Shown here: one piece after another, positions 8,529 to 17,185 of the stretch | How positions within the stretch are numbered: the stretch's first letter is position 1 | Layout of the letters: each line of letters opens with the position of its first letter | Assembly: GCF_000750635.1 (NCBI RefSeq) | Contig: NZ_CCDM010000002.1 | Span: 806,001 to 870,000 of the forward strand | Length of the DNA: 64,000 bases | Source of the DNA: Oceanobacillus jeddahensis | GTDB taxonomy: Bacteria > Bacillota > Bacilli > Bacillales > Amphibacillaceae | Direction: 5' to 3' | Translations under genes and position numbers: made by a program | The notes under the pieces: model-generated | What the model saw: the letters and a program-made list of their open reading frames with translations, nothing else | What the model was told of the DNA's origin: nothing | The model's database searches: none

Positions 8529-10280
8529 ATGAATGCGGCAATGTTAAATATACATGATTTAATGTTTTCGAATCGGATGAATGCGAAAACAACGACAAAT
8601 CAAGGTTCCTCCAAATTTGGAAATTTATTAACACAACAAACAGAGCCTTTATCGTTGTTGACAGATAGGACATCGCCTCTGCAAGATCAAGAGCAACAAC
8701 TAACGAAACTGTATGAAAATCTGGAAGAAATGCTGCCAGAAGAAGTCCTTGATATTTTGAAAGGTAATGATGTTTTACAGGAAGAGGTAATTGATTTAAT
8801 CATGCAAGGTTTATCCTCTCAACAAAATGTTTTTCCAATGGAAGTTGAGGAGCAGCAGAAAGCTTTTATAGAGAATCTGGTTGGTAAGCACCTATCTTCA
8901 TTAAAACAGCTGGAGTCGGCTCCGGAAACGAAAGCAGATTTGCAAGTCACTATAGATATATATAACGAAATAGCAGAGGTATTAAAAGGCTTCGAAAAAA
9001 CAGCAGACATAGATGATATGGCCGGGACGTTAACAGAATTGGTGCAGGACTGGGAACAGTTCTTTCAGGAAAATCCAGGCATGGATAAAGAAAGGATTCT
9101 CAATCATATTCATCAACAAATGCAAAGCGGTGACTTATCGGGATTTGATCAGGCAATAAATCAGATGGCGTATCAATTATTGGATGTGGATTTTTCAGCA
9201 CAAGAAATGAATAATGGTGAAGATGTTGAAGCCATCAACGTAAATAACGTTTTACAAGATTTAAATCAATTCATGTTAACCATTGATTCCACAACCGCCG
9301 AACAGTTCATGGAGCAGATAATCAATCTATTAGCAGGCTCAAATTTAATAGATGAAGGGCTGCTGAAAAATGTACAGTTTCATGCAGGACAGAGGGTAGA
9401 GGCGCAGCAATTAATGAACGTCATAAGTCAACAGATACAAAGAGCAGACACCAATATTGCAAAGCAGATAGCTGGACAAATAATGAAACAATTGCAGGGA
9501 GTTCAACTGCCTGAACAAACAAGCGTTTCAGCTCAGCAGGCATCTGCAGCAGGGCCGGAAGGAAAACAGCCTCTGGAAGTGAGGATAGCAACATGGCTAC
9601 GATCCATTTTTAAAGAAGTTTCGCCGGGAGTTATCAAACAGAGCAACAATATAAATGTTGCTGGTCATACAGCTTCTGAAGTTACCGGGCATATAGAGCC
9701 TAAATTGGCAGCATGGCTACATACTTCTTTTCAGGATGCATCACCGGCTGTTTTTAAGCAAGATCATCTTCCTATCTCTAAAGTAGAACAATTTCTTGTC
9801 AATATGGGTTCAACCGATTCATCAAAAGGTTTATCAGGTAAAGAGCTGATTGATAAAATCGAGACGATTGTTCAGAGCCAGCGTCTCCAAAATTTTGCAA
9901 GAGGACAAAGTCCAATATCTATTCAGTTAAGACCGGAGAACCTTGGTGATATGACAATACGTTTTCTCCAGACAAATGGAGAGCTGACTGTACAGATGCT
10001 TGTGTCTTCTAAAGCAGTAAAGGAAGTTTTAGAATCTAATTTACACCAGTTGAGAAATGTATTTTCGCCACATCAAGTAACGATTGAAAGACAGGAAACT
10101 CTAAATGCTTCACAAACAGATGTATCGAAAAACCCAAAAGAAAATCAAAATGAACAGCAGCAAGCAGAGCACCAGGAAGCTTCTTCTGATTCAAATGAAC
10201 CGGAGCAATCTTCTGAAACAGAGTCATTTGAATCGTTTATGGAGCAGCTGCTATCTCAAAATATAGAAGAACAAGTTTAA
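8529..10280 (+). CDS. fliK: Flagellar hook-length control protein FliK
   Basis: FliK is the secreted ruler that stops hook growth and switches export specificity through FlhB. The 583-residue product is long and Q/E rich and poorly conserved until the C-terminal Flg_hook domain (about 450-540, around ISIQLRPENLGDMTIRFLQT), which contacts FlhB. The tail is rich in Q, E and S. The ATG at 8529 follows GGGAGGTGAG; an in-frame TTG at 8511 is not preferred. A 40-codon internal duplication lies at about residues 350-430 (DNA offset 120 bp). Confidence 0.9.
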   Translation: MNAAMLNIHDLMFSNRMNAKTTTNQGSSKFGNLLTQQTEPLSLLTDRTSPLQDQEQQLTKLYENLEEMLPEEVLDILKGNDVLQEEVIDLIMQGLSSQQNVFPMEVEEQQKAFIENLVGKHLSSLKQLESAPETKADLQVTIDIYNEIAEVLKGFEKTADIDDMAGTLTELVQDWEQFFQENPGMDKERILNHIHQQMQSGDLSGFDQAINQMAYQLLDVDFSAQEMNNGEDVEAINVNNVLQDLNQFMLTIDSTTAEQFMEQIINLLAGSNLIDEGLLKNVQFHAGQRVEAQQLMNVISQQIQRADTNIAKQIAGQIMKQLQGVQLPEQTSVSAQQASAAGPEGKQPLEVRIATWLRSIFKEVSPGVIKQSNNINVAGHTASEVTGHIEPKLAAWLHTSFQDASPAVFKQDHLPISKVEQFLVNMGSTDSSKGLSGKELIDKIETIVQSQRLQNFARGQSPISIQLRPENLGDMTIRFLQTNGELTVQMLVSSKAVKEVLESNLHQLRNVFSPHQVTIERQETLNASQTDVSKNPKENQNEQQQAEHQEASSDSNEPEQSSETESFESFMEQLLSQNIEEQV

Positions 10281-10325
10281 TGGTGGAGTAAGCTGTACAG
10301 AGATTTATTTTGAATTTGAAAGGCG

Positions 10326-10826
10326 GTGACGACAATCACTTCTATTGATCCCTCTTTATATTTAAGTAATCAGCAAAAGCAACGGGAACCTTCTGCAGAA
10401 CTTGGGAAAGACGAATTTCTGAAATTACTTGTTACGCAAATGCAAAACCAAGATCCAATGAATAGTATGGATGAATCTGAGTTTATTGCGCAAATGGCAA
10501 CTTTTTCTTCCTTGGAGCAAATGATGAATATGTCAAACTCGATGGATCTTTTAGTAAATAATCAGTTGGTATCTCCAGCTATCCAATATAGTCATATGAT
10601 TGGAGAAACGGTAAATTACAGAACATTTGATGAAGAAACGGGAAGAGAAACAGGTGTTGAATCAAGTAAGGTTGTTTCTGTATCTGAACAGGATGGATGG
10701 GCTGTTTTTCATTTGGAAAATGGCGAGAAAATTTATGCTGATACGGTTATTGAAGTAGGGATGTCAAATAACGAGACAGATAATAATGAAACAGATCCTT
10801 CTGAGAACGAGGAGGGAGAAGCATAA
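10326..10826 (+). CDS. flgD: Flagellar hook assembly scaffold FlgD
   Basis: FlgD is the hook cap needed for hook polymerisation. The 166-residue product carries the family core GKDEFLKLLVTQMQNQDPMN and the FIAQMATFSSLEQM segment. An acidic, Asn-rich tail ends in NEEGEA. The start is uncertain: the GTG at 10326 lies inside the only SD-like stretch (AAAGGCGGTG), so spacing is short and a non-ATG codon slightly downstream is possible. The stop overlaps the next ATG by one base. Confidence 0.9.
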   Translation: MTTITSIDPSLYLSNQQKQREPSAELGKDEFLKLLVTQMQNQDPMNSMDESEFIAQMATFSSLEQMMNMSNSMDLLVNNQLVSPAIQYSHMIGETVNYRTFDEETGRETGVESSKVVSVSEQDGWAVFHLENGEKIYADTVIEVGMSNNETDNNETDPSENEEGEA

Positions 10827-11191
10827 TGGTTCGCCCAATTCAACCAATCGCGCCAGCTATATCACAAAATCAACAAATACAAAAAACGGCGCCAAAACAA
10901 GGGAATGTATCCTTTAGGGAAATTCTTGAGGATCAACAAGGGCTAACTATTAGTAAGCATGCAGCAGACCGTATGCAAGAGCGGAATATCCAGTTTAGCA
11001 GCGAGGAATGGCAGTCTATTCAAGATAAAGTGAAGGAAGCTAAACAGAAGGGTGTTAAAGATGCATTAGTCGTTGTTGATGGGAATGCGATGGTAGTCAG
11101 TGTGAAAAATAATACAATAATTACTGCGCTGAATCAATCAGAGACAGATAAAAAAGTATTTACCAATATTGATGGAACGATTTTATTATAA
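10826..11191 (+). CDS. TIGR02530-type flagellar operon protein
   Basis: A 121-residue protein found between flgD and flgE in many Firmicutes flagellar operons, of unproven function. Visible features are a Gln/Pro-rich N-terminus and the family core SKHAADRMQERNIQFSSEEW, followed by a mixed alpha/beta segment with DALVVVDGNAMVVSVKNN. There is no signal peptide or membrane helix. The start codon overlaps the flgD stop, so translation is likely coupled. Confidence 0.85.
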   Translation: MVRPIQPIAPAISQNQQIQKTAPKQGNVSFREILEDQQGLTISKHAADRMQERNIQFSSEEWQSIQDKVKEAKQKGVKDALVVVDGNAMVVSVKNNTIITALNQSETDKKVFTNIDGTILL

Positions 11192-11277
11192 ATATAAATG
11201 GCCAGACCCTTGAAGGGAAGCCTATCACCGTGGAATGACAGAAGCGGTCAAATGAAACTTAAAAAGGGGAAATAATC

Positions 11278-12066
11278 ATGTTACGTTCAATGTACGCAGG
11301 TATTTCAGGAATGAAAAATTCACAAACCAAATTAGATGTTATCGGTAATAATATTGCTAACGTTAATACATCAGGATATAAAAAAGCAAATATCAATTTT
11401 CAGGATATGATGAGTCAGACGACATCTGCAGCTCAAGGAGCTGGGAATGGGCGCGGCGGGATTAACGCATCTCAAGTGGGTCTTGGTTCTCAAGAAGGAT
11501 CCATTTCTAATGATCACACTACAGGTTTTAGACAAACAACAAATAACCCATTAGATTTTCAAATACAAGGTGATGGGATGTTTGTGGTACAAGGAGAGGG
11601 TATAGATTACTATACACGTGCCGGGAACTTTTATTTAGATAATAATGGAGATATCGTCAATGCAGATGGTTATTATTTACAATCAGTAGGGGGAGGCAAT
11701 ATTAATATTCCGGAAAACGCAGATGACTTTAGCGTGCAGCCGGATGGAACAGTTACTTATAATGTAGGTGATGACACAATAGAAGCTGGACAAATCGCAT
11801 TAGCGAAGTTCTCTAATCCATCTGGATTAGAGAAAGTTGGAGGCAGTTTATATGCAAATACAAACAATGCTGGTTTAGTTGGTGTGGAGGCCTCAGGAGA
11901 AAATGGAACGGGACAGATTATTAGCGGCGCCTTAGAAATGTCTAACGTCGACTTATCAGAAGAATTTACAGAAATGATTACAGCGCAACGTTCATTTCAG
12001 GCAAACACAAGAATTATTACAACATCGGATGAAATTTTACAAGAGCTTGTTAATCTAAAACGATAA
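11278..12066 (+). CDS. flgE: Flagellar hook protein FlgE (FlgE/FlgG family)
   Basis: FlgE forms the universal joint between rod and filament. The 262-residue product opens with MLRSMYAGISGMKNSQTKLD and the NIANVNTSGYKKAN motif, and ends with the C-terminal helix MSNVDLSEEFTEMITAQRSF. At this short length it resembles the B. subtilis hook protein once called FlgG, so databases may label it FlgG. Position after flgD supports the hook role. SD AAAAAGGGGA precedes the ATG. Confidence 0.9.
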   Translation: MLRSMYAGISGMKNSQTKLDVIGNNIANVNTSGYKKANINFQDMMSQTTSAAQGAGNGRGGINASQVGLGSQEGSISNDHTTGFRQTTNNPLDFQIQGDGMFVVQGEGIDYYTRAGNFYLDNNGDIVNADGYYLQSVGGGNINIPENADDFSVQPDGTVTYNVGDDTIEAGQIALAKFSNPSGLEKVGGSLYANTNNAGLVGVEASGENGTGQIISGALEMSNVDLSEEFTEMITAQRSFQANTRIITTSDEILQELVNLKR

Positions 12067-12068
12067 GC

Positions 12069-12123
12069 AAGGGAGGGAGGGGACTAACCTGAATTTACAT
12101 CACCAGGTTAGTCCCGATAACGT
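12069..12123 (+). promoter_or_regulatory. Hairpin between Shine-Dalgarno and swrD start
   Basis: A strong SD tract (AAGGGAGGGAG, 12069-12079) lies 44 bases before the swrD ATG. Between them is a perfect 12 bp stem, GGGACTAACCTG (12080-12091) with CAGGTTAGTCCC (12104-12115), and a 12-base loop. If folded, the stem removes 36 bases and leaves eight bases between SD and ATG. No other SD precedes the ATG and no T-run follows the stem, so it is unlikely to be a terminator. Confidence 0.75.
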
Positions 12124-12342
12124 ATGATTAGACTGACCCGATTAAATAATGAGCCTTTTGTTCTGAATGCCATCATGATTGAACAAGTCCAGGCATATGC
12201 CGATACGAGCATTTCTCTATTAAATGGAAAAAAGGTATTTGTCAAAGAAAGCGAAGAAGAAATCATTGAAAAGGTAACTGCTTTTTATCACCAGATTGGG
12301 TTTCCCGCACTCCCATTGAAGGCAGGTGAAAAAAATGAGTAA
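12124..12342 (+). CDS. swrD: Swarming motility protein SwrD (FlbD family)
   Basis: SwrD raises flagellar motor power in B. subtilis, probably through the MotAB stator. The 72-residue protein matches the family from its first residues (MIRLTRLNNEPFVLNAIMIE), so the ATG at 12124 is well supported although no SD is directly in front of it. The central part has SLLNGKKVFVKESEEEIIEK. It overlaps the start of fliL. The upstream hairpin probably sets its translation rate (inference). Confidence 0.9.
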   Translation: MIRLTRLNNEPFVLNAIMIEQVQAYADTSISLLNGKKVFVKESEEEIIEKVTAFYHQIGFPALPLKAGEKNE

Positions 12343-12754
12343 GGTTGTGAAAATAGCTGTGACATCTATTATTACATTACTTGTTGGTGTTGTAGCTACG
12401 CTGATTATTGTTATTTATGTGAATGAACCGGAGCAAGCATCTGGAGAGCAATCAATTGATGACATGGTCAGCCACTCCTATGAAACACCAGAGGTGACAA
12501 CAGATATAATGGATAATAGGTATGTTCAGGTTCAATTTCAAGTAATTGCGGATGATAATGATGCGATAGACGAATTGGAAAAAAGAGATTTTCAAATTAC
12601 CAATTTATTAATTAAAGAGTTGGCCGTCATGGAAGTGGATGACTTTCAAACAGGTCTGGATGACTTGGAGGAGACACTGAAGGTAAATTTAAACGAAATA
12701 ATGACAGAAGGAACGGTTACAGAAGTATATACCATCAAGAAGATACTTCAATAG
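12335..12754 (+). CDS. fliL: Flagellar basal body-associated protein FliL
   Basis: FliL is a single-pass membrane protein that surrounds and supports the stator. The 139-residue product has one membrane helix at about 6-30 and an external domain typical of the family, ending VTEVYTIKKILQ. The ATG at 12335 follows GCAGGTG; an in-frame GTG at 12326 is less likely. It overlaps swrD and precedes fliM. Confidence 0.92.
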   Translation: MSKVVKIAVTSIITLLVGVVATLIIVIYVNEPEQASGEQSIDDMVSHSYETPEVTTDIMDNRYVQVQFQVIADDNDAIDELEKRDFQITNLLIKELAVMEVDDFQTGLDDLEETLKVNLNEIMTEGTVTEVYTIKKILQ

Positions 12755-12785
12755 AGTATATCATGCTAGGAGGTGACCAAATTTA

Positions 12786-13778
12786 ATGGATGAGGTATTA
12801 TCACAAAATGAAATTGATGCCTTGCTTTCAGCGATAACATCAGGAGAAATGGATGCGGAAGAGTTGAAAAAAGAAGAAGATGAAAAACGGGTACGCGTAT
12901 ATGATTTTAAGAGAGCATTACGTTTTTCAAAAGACCAGATACGCAGCATTTCAAGATTACATGAGAATTATGCACGATTACTGACTACCTTTTTTGCTAC
13001 ACAACTTAGAACATATGTAAATATTAATGTTACCTCCGTTGACCAAGTACCATACGAAGAATTTATACGGTCTATACCGAAACCGACAGTGCTTAATATT
13101 TATAGTTTAGAACCATTAGACGGTAATTTAATCATGGAAATCAACCCTAATGTTGCATTTGCATTATTAGAGCGGCTACTTGGTGGAAAAGGCTCTACCG
13201 GTTCAAAAACAAGTAGTCTGACAGAAATTGAAAAGATTTTACTTACGCAATTGTTTGAGAAGGCAGAAATAAATTTAAAAGAAGCCTGGTCCTCTGTTGC
13301 AGATATTGAACCTGTGTTAGCAGAATTTGAAGAGAACCCCCAATTTATGCAAATTGTCGCTCCTACCGAAACAGTTGTTGTTGTTTCTTTAACTGCAATG
13401 ATTGGAGAAGTTTCCGGTATGATTAATATATGTATTCCGCATATTATCTTAGAACCAATCATACCAAAGCTTTCTGCAAGCTATTGGATGCAGACAAATA
13501 AAAATAAAGATGAAAAAAGTCTGGAAAGAATGTCGCAATATCTTCAACATACAGATGTAGAAGTAAAAACAATTTTAGGGGAAGCGTCAATCAATATTGA
13601 TGAATTTTTGAAGTTCTCTGTCGGTGATGTGATTGCATTGGATCAATCGATTGATTCACCATTAAAAATGGCTGTAAACGATGAATTTAAATTTTTGGTG
13701 CAACCAGGGAAGTATCGACAAAAAATGTCTGTACAAGTATTAGAGGAATTGAATGGGGTGATAGAAAATGATGAATGA
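12786..13778 (+). CDS. fliM: Flagellar motor switch protein FliM
   Basis: FliM is the C-ring protein that binds CheY-P. The 330-residue product has the N-terminal CheY-binding peptide (LSQNEIDALLSAI at residues 5-17), a CheC-like middle domain, and a C-terminal FliN-like SpoA domain (around DVEVKTILGEASINIDEFL). SD AGGAGGTG precedes the ATG. It overlaps fliY by 11 bases. Confidence 0.97.
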   Translation: MDEVLSQNEIDALLSAITSGEMDAEELKKEEDEKRVRVYDFKRALRFSKDQIRSISRLHENYARLLTTFFATQLRTYVNINVTSVDQVPYEEFIRSIPKPTVLNIYSLEPLDGNLIMEINPNVAFALLERLLGGKGSTGSKTSSLTEIEKILLTQLFEKAEINLKEAWSSVADIEPVLAEFEENPQFMQIVAPTETVVVVSLTAMIGEVSGMINICIPHIILEPIIPKLSASYWMQTNKNKDEKSLERMSQYLQHTDVEVKTILGEASINIDEFLKFSVGDVIALDQSIDSPLKMAVNDEFKFLVQPGKYRQKMSVQVLEELNGVIENDE

Positions 13779-14961
13779 TGGCAAGCTGTCGCAAGAAGAA
13801 ATAGATGCTCTGCTGAAGGTACCTGAAGATAATCAGGAAGATGACCAGCAGGAACAAACAGAAGACAATGAACTTTTAACGAGTATCGAAAAGGACACTT
13901 TGGGGGAAATTGGCAATATTTCCTTTGGAAGTTCAGCTACTACGCTGTCGACACTTTTAAACCAAAAGGTAGAGATTACAACACCTGTTGTTAAGGTAAT
14001 TGGAAAAGAAGAATTAGAAGGCGAAGTTACATTTAGACCTGTAAGTGTTCAAGTTAATTACATAGAAGGCTTTTCTGGCAATAATGTTTTTTTCATTAAA
14101 ACAGAAGATGCAGCAGTAATTGCGGATATTATGCTTGGTGGAGATGGAACCAATCCGGACGAAGAGCTGAATGAAATGCATCTTAGTGCTGTCCAGGAAG
14201 CCATGAATCAAATGATGGGTGCGGCTGCAACAAGTATGTCCACTGTATTTAATAAAAAAATAGATATTTCCCCTCCTGAGATTATTCATGGATTAGGAAA
14301 TGAGAAAAAAGAAGTTTTATTTCAAGATGACGTTTATGTCAAAGTTTTTTTCAAGTTAATGGTTGGCAATTTAATAGATTCCAATATGGTACAGCTGGTT
14401 CCGCTGGATTTTGCGAAAGAATTAGTACAGCAATTAATGAATCCAGCTCCTGAAGTTGAAGCAGACGAACCGGAAGCAGCAGAAAGCCAAACTGCAGCAA
14501 GCATAAACACAAGTTCACACGTTAATGCAGCACCGGTAACAGAAAATAAGCAAGTAAAGCAGGAACAACCTATCAAACAGGCTGCTGCAGCGAATCAAAG
14601 AAATGAGGAAATCCTAGGCAGACCAAGTTCACAAGATGCAAATGTACAAGAAGCCGCATTTTCAAACTTCGAACATGCTCCATTGAACCATCAAGGACAG
14701 CGAAATCTAGATATGTTAATGGATATTCCTTTAAGAGTTACTGTTGAGCTGGGTAGAACGAAGCAATCAATTAAGGAAATTTTAGAACTTGGAGCAGGAT
14801 CTATTATTGAATTAGACAAACTAGCAGGAGAACCTGTAGATATTCTTGTAAATGAAAAATTGGTTGCTGAAGGAGAAGTCGTGGTTATCGATGAAAATTT
14901 TGGTGTTCGAGTGACGGATATTGTTAGTCAATATGATAGAATCCAACATTTAAGGAAATAG
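13768..14961 (+). CDS. fliY: Flagellar motor switch phosphatase FliY
   Basis: FliY is the Gram-positive FliN-type switch protein fused to a CheY-P phosphatase. The 397-residue product has an N-terminal CheY-binding peptide (LSQEEIDALL), two CheC-type active-site helices and a C-terminal SpoA/FliN domain (DIPLRVTVELGRTKQSIKEI). The helices hold TLGEIGNISFGSS at about residue 46 and AVQEAMNQMMGAA at about 143. A Q/A/E-rich linker (about 225-300) joins the parts. In B. subtilis it is the main CheY-P phosphatase, located at the motor. Confidence 0.96.
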   Translation: MMNDGKLSQEEIDALLKVPEDNQEDDQQEQTEDNELLTSIEKDTLGEIGNISFGSSATTLSTLLNQKVEITTPVVKVIGKEELEGEVTFRPVSVQVNYIEGFSGNNVFFIKTEDAAVIADIMLGGDGTNPDEELNEMHLSAVQEAMNQMMGAAATSMSTVFNKKIDISPPEIIHGLGNEKKEVLFQDDVYVKVFFKLMVGNLIDSNMVQLVPLDFAKELVQQLMNPAPEVEADEPEAAESQTAASINTSSHVNAAPVTENKQVKQEQPIKQAAAANQRNEEILGRPSSQDANVQEAAFSNFEHAPLNHQGQRNLDMLMDIPLRVTVELGRTKQSIKEILELGAGSIIELDKLAGEPVDILVNEKLVAEGEVVVIDENFGVRVTDIVSQYDRIQHLRK

Positions 14962-14976
14962 AAGAGTATAAGCAAA

Positions 14977-15115
14977 GGCTCAAAAAGTCTCCAATAGGTT
15001 TTATCGGTAAATAATGATGGCCCTAGGGCAGATAAGACTTTAGCTACTATTTTTAATATAGAATTTGTTATCTGCTTATTAGCTTCAGTGAAAACCATCG
15101 GCAACTTTTGAACAC
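14977..15115 (+). repeat. Small inverted-repeat element, degenerate copy, upstream of cheY
   Basis: The left arm (GGCTCAAAAAGTCTCCAATA) and right arm (reverse complement GTGTTCAAAAGTTGCCGATG) are similar to the ends of the 206 bp element before dapG. It has no ORF. The interior is A/T rich with a short GGCCCTAGGGC palindrome. It separates fliY from cheY inside the operon. Confidence 0.5.
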
Positions 15116-15150
15116 GCACGATAATTTAGGATATTTAAGGAGAGAGAAAA

Positions 15151-15513
15151 ATGAGTAAAAAGATTTTAATCATAGATGATGCAGCTTTTATGAGAATGAT
15201 GATTAAGGACATTTTAACGAAAAATGATTTTGAAGTAGTTGCCGAGGCACAAGACGGTAATGAAGCTGTTGAAAAATATAAAGAGCATCAACCAGATTTA
15301 GTAACAATGGACATTACAATGCCGGAAAAAGACGGATTAGCAGCTTTGAAAGAAATACTTCAAGTTAATCCAGATGCAAAAGTAATTATGTGTTCAGCTA
15401 TGGGGCAGCAAGCGATGGTTATTGATGCTATCCAGGCTGGAGCAAAAGATTTTATTGTTAAACCATTCCAAGCGGATCGTGTCATTGAAGCGATTCAAAA
15501 AGCACTAGGTTAA
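15151..15513 (+). CDS. cheY: Chemotaxis response regulator CheY
   Basis: CheY is a single receiver-domain protein that, phosphorylated by CheA, binds FliM and sets rotation direction. The 120-residue product has the acidic pair in IIDDAA, the phospho-acceptor Asp in LVTMDITMP, the conserved Ser/Thr in IMCSAMG and the Lys in FIVKPF. SD AAGGAGAGAG precedes the ATG. Its kinase CheA is not encoded in the expected place in this operon. Confidence 0.97.
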   Translation: MSKKILIIDDAAFMRMMIKDILTKNDFEVVAEAQDGNEAVEKYKEHQPDLVTMDITMPEKDGLAALKEILQVNPDAKVIMCSAMGQQAMVIDAIQAGAKDFIVKPFQADRVIEAIQKALG

Positions 15514-15546
15514 GTAAACTTCAATTTAAAAAGTGAGTTGACGAGG

Positions 15547-16224
15547 TTGAAGAAGCAATCATGGCGTATCTATGTGTTGGGAGTAGGAATTCTATTTTTT
15601 CTGCTGCTCCCAATCAGCGTAGGCGCAGAAGCAAATGTGTTAGACTGCCTTGAAAACGAAGAGGAGTGTAACGAAGAAGAAGTAAACATAGATAATGAAC
15701 AGCTACAGCCGAATGAAAATGATGAGGATACAATCATGAATAATGACAATGAATTTTTAGTGGAGGACGATGCTGATAATTCATCTATGGGCTGGCAGAT
15801 TGTTAGACTGATTATTGGTCTGGCTTTGGTATTAGGTTTAGTTTATGTTGTATTGAAATTTTTAGGAAAAAGAAATGGATTTAATCAGCAGCCGGGACTC
15901 CTGCGCAATGTAGGCGGAGTATCTGTTGGAGCGAATAAATCTGTTCAAATTATCCGTGTTGGAAACAAGTATTATCTTATTGGCGTTGGAGATAATGTGG
16001 AGCTTTTAGAGGAAATCGATGACCCTGAAACAATAGAACAGTTGATCAATCAGTCAACCGAGAAAGATACAGATGCATTATCATTCTTTTCAAGAGAAAA
16101 AAATAATAATGGGAAGAAATCATCTGGCAAGTCTTTTGATCAATTACTGACAAGGGAGCTGAAATCGATTCGTAAAAATCGCCAGGATTTGATTAACAAG
16201 CATAAGGACGATTTAAATGAATGA
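15547..16224 (+). CDS. fliO: Flagellar biosynthesis protein FliO (FliZ)
   Basis: FliO assists assembly of the FliP export-gate complex. The 225-residue product has an N-terminal signal-like helix (about 6-28, ending SVGAEA), an acidic Asn-rich extracytoplasmic stretch, a membrane helix at about 80-102 and a basic cytosolic tail. I prefer the TTG at 15547, nine bases behind AAGTGAG, over the TTG at 15538, which touches that SD. It overlaps fliP by eight bases. Confidence 0.88.
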   Translation: MKKQSWRIYVLGVGILFFLLLPISVGAEANVLDCLENEEECNEEEVNIDNEQLQPNENDEDTIMNNDNEFLVEDDADNSSMGWQIVRLIIGLALVLGLVYVVLKFLGKRNGFNQQPGLLRNVGGVSVGANKSVQIIRVGNKYYLIGVGDNVELLEEIDDPETIEQLINQSTEKDTDALSFFSREKNNNGKKSSGKSFDQLLTRELKSIRKNRQDLINKHKDDLNE

Positions 16225-16882
16225 TTTTATAGATATATTTTCAAGCTCTGACCCGACAAATATAGCAACCTCTGTGAGGCTGTTGTTATTATTAACGATT
16301 TTTTCCTTGGCTCCCGGGATTTTAATCTTGATGACCAGCTTTACGCGAATTATTATTGTTTTGTCATTTGTACGTACATCATTAGCTACACAGCAGATGC
16401 CCCCGAATCAGGTATTGATTGGTATTGCTCTATTTTTGACCTTCTTTATCATGGCTCCAACCTTTTCGGAAGTCTATGAACAAGGCTTATCTCCACTTTT
16501 TGAAGAGGAGATTACTTTGGATGAAGCTTATGAAAATGCAAGTATTCCGTTAAAAGAATTTATGGCCCAACATACAAGGCAGAAGGATTTGCAATTGTTT
16601 ATAAGCTATACAGAGGCAGAACCACCAGAAACGGTACAAGATATTCCGTTAACCACCTTAGTTCCTGCGTTTGCAATTAGTGAATTAAAAACGGCATTTC
16701 AAATGGGTTTTATGATTTTTATCCCATTTTTAATTATCGATATGGCTGTAGCAAGTATATTGATGTCCATGGGGATGATGATGCTGCCGCCGGTAATGAT
16801 TTCATTGCCATTTAAAATATTACTATTTGTATTGGTGGATGGCTGGTATTTGATTACGCAGTCACTACTCGGTGGTTTCTAG
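16217..16882 (+). CDS. fliP: Flagellar type III export gate protein FliP
   Basis: FliP is a core subunit of the FliPQR export channel. The 221-residue product has four hydrophobic helices and the family segments MTSFTRIIIVLSFVRTSL and LVPAFAISELKTAFQMGF. Length is normal for Bacillus. It overlaps fliO and is followed closely by fliQ. Confidence 0.97.
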   Translation: MNDFIDIFSSSDPTNIATSVRLLLLLTIFSLAPGILILMTSFTRIIIVLSFVRTSLATQQMPPNQVLIGIALFLTFFIMAPTFSEVYEQGLSPLFEEEITLDEAYENASIPLKEFMAQHTRQKDLQLFISYTEAEPPETVQDIPLTTLVPAFAISELKTAFQMGFMIFIPFLIIDMAVASILMSMGMMMLPPVMISLPFKILLFVLVDGWYLITQSLLGGF

Positions 16883-16910
16883 AAAGGATACATCGGAAGG
16901 AGTACAATCA

Positions 16911-17180
16911 ATGAGTAGTGAATTAGTATTAACTCTGGCGGAACGGGGGATTTTTACCATTTTATTAATAACCGTTCCTTTGCTGCTGTTAGCTTTAGCA
17001 GTTGGTTTACTAGTAAGTATTTTTCAAGCAACAACACAAATTCAAGAACAAACATTGGCATTTATTCCTAAAATCCTGGCGGTATTACTCGGTCTCGTAT
17101 TTTTTGGGCCGTGGATGTTGACAACCATTGTTGAATTTACTTCCAATCTATATATGAATATTAACCAATACATAGGGTAG
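16911..17180 (+). CDS. fliQ: Flagellar type III export gate protein FliQ
   Basis: FliQ is a small two-helix subunit of the export channel. The 89-residue product has helices at about 15-37 and 52-74 with the conserved SIFQATTQIQEQTLAFIPK loop between them. The ATG at 16911 follows GGAAGGAG. An in-frame start at 16872 would add 13 atypical residues. Confidence 0.95.
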   Translation: MSSELVLTLAERGIFTILLITVPLLLLALAVGLLVSIFQATTQIQEQTLAFIPKILAVLLGLVFFGPWMLTTIVEFTSNLYMNINQYIG

Positions 17181-17185
17181 CTCAG

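Noticed and set aside
14961..15150. Possible promoter or small gene before cheY
   Set aside because: Explained better by the degenerate inverted-repeat element; no convincing promoter hexamers or ORF.
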